DNA from: HLUCCA09 sp965277275
GTDB lineage: Bacteria > Pseudomonadota > Alphaproteobacteria > Rhodobacterales > Rhodobacteraceae
Assembly (NCBI GenBank): GCA_965277275.1
Contig: CBDICG010000001.1
Coordinates: 992,001-1,056,000 of the forward strand
Direction of reading: 5' to 3'
DNA length: 64,000 bases
Shown: positions 60,025 through 64,000 of the stretch, piece by piece
Position numbering within the stretch: the stretch's first letter is position 1
Layout of the letters: each line of letters begins with the position of its first letter
Program-made: the position numbers and the translations under genes
Notes under the pieces: generated by a model
Told to the model about the DNA's origin: nothing
The model's input: the letters and a program-made list of their open reading frames with translations, nothing else
Databases searched by the model: none

Positions 60025-60183
60025 TTCGAGGATCTGGCCAACGCCACTCGGCTCTGGGATGCCTCTCGCCCGTCGACTACGAAATGAGCGCCCTCGAAAC
60101 GCTAAAGCTCTCTGGCACGCAACCGTCCACGCAACCGGGGGAACTCCAACTCCAACTCTAACTCGTTGATCCAGGGCGGATCA
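60021..60183 (+). pseudogene. IS3-family transposase (OrfB) 3' remnant with terminal inverted-repeat end
   Basis: Translation from 60021 gives GQRHSALGCLSPVDYEMSA followed by LETLKL and a stop at 60159-60161. This matches the C-terminus of IS3-family OrfB transposases (RRHSALGYxSPxxYE). A TAG directly upstream and no further homologous frame show it is truncated. Twenty-two nt past the stop, GTTGATCCAGGGCGGATCA ends in the CA typical of an IS3 right end. No left end or intact copy was found. Confidence 0.75.
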
Positions 60184-60457
60184 AAGAAACCTTCATCCGG
60201 CGATGCAGAAACGCTGAAGCCTGTTGCGGCTCAAGCTCCGATCCGCACCCCCAAAGCAATAACGAAGGCACGCCGAACGCGCACGGCTTCGACAGTGTGG
60301 GTGGGGCGTTTGCGGCCCGAACGGGCCCTGGCCAATCGCCGAAGCGCTATCGAGCGGTTTCACCAAACCGGACTGTCGCACTACACGCAAACCAAGGATG
60401 CGTGGAACTTGTGGCGTGCCGCGAAACCCGAGGCCGCCAGAATTGAGCCCGGGAACG

Positions 60458-62422
60458 CTACTTCGTCTTTTGCGGAGAGCGGGCACGCGGCGGTTGGCCA
60501 CTCTTCGGCTTCCCCTTGCGATTGCCTGCTCCGCTTCCGGCGCTTCCCTTCCCCTTGGGGGCTGCTGCCGCGCGGGCGCGGTTTTTCTTGCTGCTCGGCT
60601 TGCTCTTGGGGGGCGGCGGGCCCTTGGGCTTTCGTCTCGGCTTGTCGGCGTTGCCCGGCTCTGTGGCGGCACGTCGGTCTGTGGGGTTGCCACCCTCGCC
60701 CTCCTGGTACACGCGCTTTCGCTGGGGCGCTGGCTCCGGACCGGGCTCTTTCGCCAGTGGGGCTGGCGCCCCGACAGGGTGCGTCTTGCCAGATGGAGGC
60801 TTGCGCTTGATGTAGCCACCCTTGATCTTGGGTTTTGCCCCCCTCGCTTCAAAGCTGGGGGGCGCGTCAAGCCGGGTCAGCCTGGTGCCCTTTTCCAGCT
60901 CCATCTCTTCACCCACGCTCTCGAGCAGCCCGGCAACGGCCCCTTCACGGATCTCGACAAAGGTCTGATCTTTCTGCACCCGGATCGCGCCGACGTCGTC
61001 CTTGGTCAGGCCGCCTGCTTTACAGAGCACAGGCAGAAGGCGGCGCGGCTCCGCGCCTGCGTCGCGCCCGCCGGAGACGGCAAACCACATCGATGGGCCG
61101 AAGTCCTTGCGCGGCTCGGGCTTGGCGCCCGCTTCGGTCAGTTCTTCCGGCGGGGCGCGCAGGGTGCGCATCAGCCGCAGATAGCCAGCGGCAACTTGCT
61201 CGGACGAAAAGGCTTCCACCATCCGCGCCACGCTGTCTTGCTCGGCCTCGGCCACGGGATCTTGCCAGGCGGGATCGGCAAACAGCCGTTCCTCATCGCG
61301 CGCCCGAACCTCGGCGGCCGAGGGGGCGCTGCCCCACTCGGCCTTGACCTTGGCCCAGCCGAGCACGCGCTCGGCTTTCTTGCGGCTGCGCGGCGTAACG
61401 ATCACCGCGCTGACGCCCTTGCGCCCTGCCCGGCCCGTGCGCCCGGAGCGGTGCAGCAGGGTCTCGTGGTTGGAGGGCAATTCGGCATGCACCACAAGAT
61501 CGAGCTTCGGCAGATCGATGCCGCGCGCCGCCACGTCGGTCGCCACGCAGACCTGCGCGCGCCCGTCGCGCATGGACTGCAGCGCATGGGTGCGTTCGGA
61601 TTGCGAAAGCTCGCCCGACAGCGCCACGGTGTTGAAACCGCGGTTCGACAGCCGCGCCGCCAACCGGTTGACCATCGCGCGCGTGTTGGCAAACACCAGC
61701 GCGTTGGGCGCCTCGTGGAACCGCAATGTATTGATCACCGCGTTGTCGACCTCGTGATCGGCCACCATCATGGCGCTGTAGGCGATGTCGGCGTGCTGCG
61801 GGGTTTCGGACTTGGCGATGATGCGCTCGGCGTCTTTTTGGTAGCTCTTGGCAAGGCCCGCGATAGAGGGCGGCACCGTCGCCGAGAACAACAGCGTCTG
61901 CCGCTCGTCGGGTGCCTCGCCCAGAATGAACTCCAGCTCCTCGCGAAAGCCGAGATCGAGCATTTCGTCGGCCTCGTCGAGCACCACGGCGCGGACTGTG
62001 GCAAGGTCGATCGAGCCGCGCATGAGGTGGTCGCGCAATCGACCCGGCGTGGCGGCAACGATATGAGCGCCCCGTGCCAGCGCGCGCCGTTCGTCACGCA
62101 TGTCCATGCCGCCCACGCAAGAGGCGACGACCGCACCCGCCTTGGCAAACAGCCAGCCGAGTTCGCGTTTGACCTGCAAGGCGAGTTCCCGCGTCGGTGC
62201 GATGACCAGCGCAAGCGGCGTTGCGGCGGGAGCAAAGACCGGATCGTCCCCCAGCAGGGTCGGTGCGATGGCAAGCCCGAACCCAAGCGTCTTGCCAGAG
62301 CCTGTCTGCGCCGAAACCAGCAAATCGCGGCCTTGCAGCGCAGGATCGAGAACGGCGGTCTGAACCGGGGTCAGCGTGGTGTATCCACGGTCATCAAGGG
62401 CCGCACGAATTGCAGGGTGCAT
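60458..62422 (-). CDS. DEAD-box RNA helicase (DeaD/CsdA-like) with long basic C-terminal tail
   Basis: 654 residues. Ordered motifs: Q motif TPVQTAVL (residues 18-25), Walker A AQTGSGKT (38-45), PTRELALQ (76-83), TPGR (125-128), DEAD (149-152), SAT (180-182), then VATDVAARGID and HRSGRTGRAG. A DbpA-like RNA-binding domain follows (about 460-520). The last 120 residues are Lys/Arg/Pro/Ala-rich and probably disordered. It unwinds RNA during ribosome assembly or cold adaptation. It is monocistronic, with the IS scar downstream. Confidence 0.92.
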   Translation of the reverse strand: MHPAIRAALDDRGYTTLTPVQTAVLDPALQGRDLLVSAQTGSGKTLGFGLAIAPTLLGDDPVFAPAATPLALVIAPTRELALQVKRELGWLFAKAGAVVASCVGGMDMRDERRALARGAHIVAATPGRLRDHLMRGSIDLATVRAVVLDEADEMLDLGFREELEFILGEAPDERQTLLFSATVPPSIAGLAKSYQKDAERIIAKSETPQHADIAYSAMMVADHEVDNAVINTLRFHEAPNALVFANTRAMVNRLAARLSNRGFNTVALSGELSQSERTHALQSMRDGRAQVCVATDVAARGIDLPKLDLVVHAELPSNHETLLHRSGRTGRAGRKGVSAVIVTPRSRKKAERVLGWAKVKAEWGSAPSAAEVRARDEERLFADPAWQDPVAEAEQDSVARMVEAFSSEQVAAGYLRLMRTLRAPPEELTEAGAKPEPRKDFGPSMWFAVSGGRDAGAEPRRLLPVLCKAGGLTKDDVGAIRVQKDQTFVEIREGAVAGLLESVGEEMELEKGTRLTRLDAPPSFEARGAKPKIKGGYIKRKPPSGKTHPVGAPAPLAKEPGPEPAPQRKRVYQEGEGGNPTDRRAATEPGNADKPRRKPKGPPPPKSKPSSKKNRARAAAAPKGKGSAGSGAGNRKGKPKSGQPPRARSPQKTK

Positions 62423-62916
62423 GGGTGGGTCTTTTCTCTCGAGGACAGCCGCCGGCCGTTCTGGCGGGCAAGCGGGCCGGTTTCACGCTGACATGAGCGC
62501 CCGGCAGCGTGCTCTAGGCCAATTGAGAGCGTTTGCAAAGGGGGGCACGGGGGCCTTTGCCCCGCAATCACGAGTGCAAGGGCGGCGATCGCGCGGAGAT
62601 CAAAGCGGACGGCTGTGAGGACAATCGCATTCCGCCCAGCTGCCAGGCAGGATCGGCACCTGCCTCAACCCGATCCTCCAGCAAGAGCCTTCCGGCCTCC
62701 CTTTGCCGCTTTGTCGGCAAATACCGGGAACGGGCTCACGTCAGCCATCAAGGCCATTCACCGGATCAGACTTCTTGTTGATGTGCCCCGTCCCTTCCCC
62801 CATAGAGGCGGGGCGCAGCGGTCTTGTCGGGCCGCGCGCCCGGAGGGCAGGCAGCAAGAGCCGATCGCAGCATCCTCGTGAACTTCCCCGGCAGGCAGCA
62901 TGCGCGACGGGGACCC
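62423..62916. other. Divergent intergenic region upstream of the helicase and PlsC-like gene
   Basis: 494 nt. No gene recognised. A weak stem GCAAAGG/CCTTTGC (62535-62541, 62554-62560) is near the helicase promoter. Small frames lack RBS and similarity. Confidence 0.5.
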
Positions 62917-63699
62917 ATGTCACAGCAGCATCCGAACGAACGCGCCGCACCGGTGGCCACAGACCCTGCTGTTCTGCGCGTCCTGAAGCGCGCCGCTCTG
63001 ATCGTGCTGGGGCCGATCCAATTCCTCTATGTCGCCTTTGTTCCCCTGCTGTGCGGCAAGCGGCGGGGGTTTCGCGGCTGGTACTGGCGAACGATCAAGC
63101 GTGCGTGCTCGCGGCTGCTGTGGCTGCTGAGTATCCGGACAGAGATGACAGATTCCGACAGGGCCACGCTGGCCGCCGACACCGGTAGTCTCATCGTGAT
63201 CAACCACCGCAGTCATCTGGATGGCTTCGCCCTGATGGATGTGATGCCCGACGCCAAGTGGATCACCTTCGCCGCCAAGAAGGAGCTGTGCGACGCGGCC
63301 CTCCTGCGCCGCGGATTCAAGGGCGCGGGGCTGGTGGAGATTGACCGCAAGAACGGCTCGGTGGCGCTCGAGACACTCACCTCCGCCGTCAACGCCATGC
63401 CTGCGCGTTGCTCGGTCGTTCTGTTCCCCGAGGGCACGCGCACCAATTCCGAAGGTCTCGGCGCGTTCAAGGCGGGGGCGGTCGTCGCGGCGCGCTCCGC
63501 CGGCCGGACGATACGGCCCATCGTTATCCACGCCTCCGACCGCCTGCTGCCGCGCGGCAAACTGCTGCCCCTGAGCGGAACGATCCGGATCGAAGTGTTG
63601 CCGTCATTCGAATGCGATCGTTCAGCTTCGGTGGACGAGGACGTGGCACGCCTGAGGGGCGCCATGATGGCCGCGTTCGATGATGGATTAGGTCGGTAA
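62917..63699 (+). CDS. PlsC-like lysophospholipid acyltransferase
   Basis: 260 residues from ATG 62917; upstream in-frame codons look nonconserved. A hydrophobic segment (LIVLGPIQFLYVAFVPLLC) precedes the catalytic NHRSHLDGF (NHxxxxD type), the substrate-binding FPEGTRTNSEGLGAFK and the late RPIVIHASD. It transfers an acyl chain to lysophosphatidic acid or a related lipid at the inner membrane. Confidence 0.87.
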   Translation: MSQQHPNERAAPVATDPAVLRVLKRAALIVLGPIQFLYVAFVPLLCGKRRGFRGWYWRTIKRACSRLLWLLSIRTEMTDSDRATLAADTGSLIVINHRSHLDGFALMDVMPDAKWITFAAKKELCDAALLRRGFKGAGLVEIDRKNGSVALETLTSAVNAMPARCSVVLFPEGTRTNSEGLGAFKAGAVVAARSAGRTIRPIVIHASDRLLPRGKLLPLSGTIRIEVLPSFECDRSASVDEDVARLRGAMMAAFDDGLGR

Positions 63700-64000
63700 T
63701 TCCCCACTATGCACTCTTCGCCACGCGAGGAGATGCCTATGGGCCGGAGCGATACCACCCTTTTCCAGCTTTGCGCGTATCGCAGTCCCTCCGACGCGGT
63801 GTAGTCTTTGGCGGTCAGGGCTCGAAGCGGACCTGTGTTGCGTTGCATCCTGTCAGGACATGATCACCTGCCCCCGGCGGATTGTTGAATTGGGAGGGCA
63901 TGTCGGATCGGAGGATCCGCCATGGGAACACCACGCTGTCCAGCCATGCGCTACGCCCCCCTGAGGAGGGCCGGATCACCGGTCCCGGTCGGCCCCTCAG
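63700..64000. other. Terminal spacer, no gene found before the right edge
   Basis: 301 nt with no convincing gene in the visible part. The last 40 nt (63961-64000) form an imperfect hairpin: CTGAGGAGGGCCG pairs with CGGCCCCTCAG apart from a bulge, with GGATCACCGGTCCCGGT between. It may be a terminator, attenuator or part of a repeat cut by the window edge. Confidence 0.45.

Larger units (their letters stand above)
59601..60457. other. Gene-poor region carrying an insertion-sequence scar
   Basis: 857 nt with base composition more balanced than its neighbours. The right part (60021-60183) is the end of an IS3-family element. On the minus strand an open frame at 59629-60024 ends in plausible protein text but lacks a clear start or family. 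The rest looks non-coding. Confidence 0.55.

Noticed and set aside
60398..62491. 697-codon plus-strand open frame opposite the DEAD-box helicase
   Set aside because: Antisense shadow; the minus strand contains every DEAD-box motif in order.

Overview
The window is G+C-rich, densely packed DNA from an alphaproteobacterium, most likely a member of the Rhodobacterales (Roseobacter-like). The pointers are a divergent iol cluster with a fructose/ribose-type ABC importer, XdhC/MobA-like/CoxG accessory genes, a VPLPA-type C-terminal sorting signal, a Calx-beta/RTX/DUF4214 secreted protein, many ABC-SBP-driven catabolic operons with ATGA start/stop overlaps, and strong GC3 bias. The genus is not determined. 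No rRNA, tRNA or CRISPR array was recognised by eye.

Layout. (1) 1-2.9 kb: tail of a molybdenum-hydroxylase maturation operon (partial XdhC, MobA-like nucleotidyltransferase, a 42-aa small ORF, CoxG, second XdhC). (2) 3.0-17.6 kb: myo-inositol regulon. A LacI-type regulator is divergent from a sugar ABC importer (SBP, permease, ATPase). At 11.0/11.16 kb a second divergent promoter drives Gfo/Idh/MocA, IolE-like and Gfo/Idh/MocA genes leftward and iolD-phyH-iolC-iolB-iolJ-iolG rightward. Both divergent promoters carry the same perfect palindrome, TTGCAACCGGTTGCAA, which is strong sequence evidence for one LacI regulon. An iron/2-oxoglutarate oxygenase gene inside the iol operon is the most unusual member. 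(3) 18-25 kb: a periplasmic protein with an internal triple repeat, an acyltransferase/sterol-desaturase pair, a VPLPA-sorted surface protein, and a LysR/Tat-exported MBL hydrolase pair.

(4) 25-30.6 kb: an alpha/beta hydrolase, LLM flavoenzyme, aldehyde dehydrogenase and homocysteine methyltransferase run, divergent from a GcvA-type regulator with an ATTAG-N5-CTAAT box just before its start. (5) 31-36.8 kb: NitT/TauT-type ABC importer followed by two overlapping SDR genes and an FAD monooxygenase. (6) 36.9-50.3 kb: polyamine-type region with N-carbamoylputrescine amidase (AguB), a second nitrilase-family amidase, a PotFGHI-like importer, a trimethylamine-dehydrogenase-like flavoprotein, an ArgE-like deacylase, LysR, PuuC-like aldehyde dehydrogenase, DUF1028 and RidA. 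Its spacers hold several minisatellite-like arrays.

(7) 50.8-58.2 kb: a 1281-aa secreted Calx-beta/RTX/DUF4214 protein, divergent from an ExbB-ExbD-ExbD-TonB energy-transduction operon. (8) 58.3-64 kb: an outer-membrane protein, an Rrf2 regulator, a gene-poor scar with an IS3-family transposase remnant, a DEAD-box RNA helicase with a basic tail, and a PlsC-type acyltransferase.
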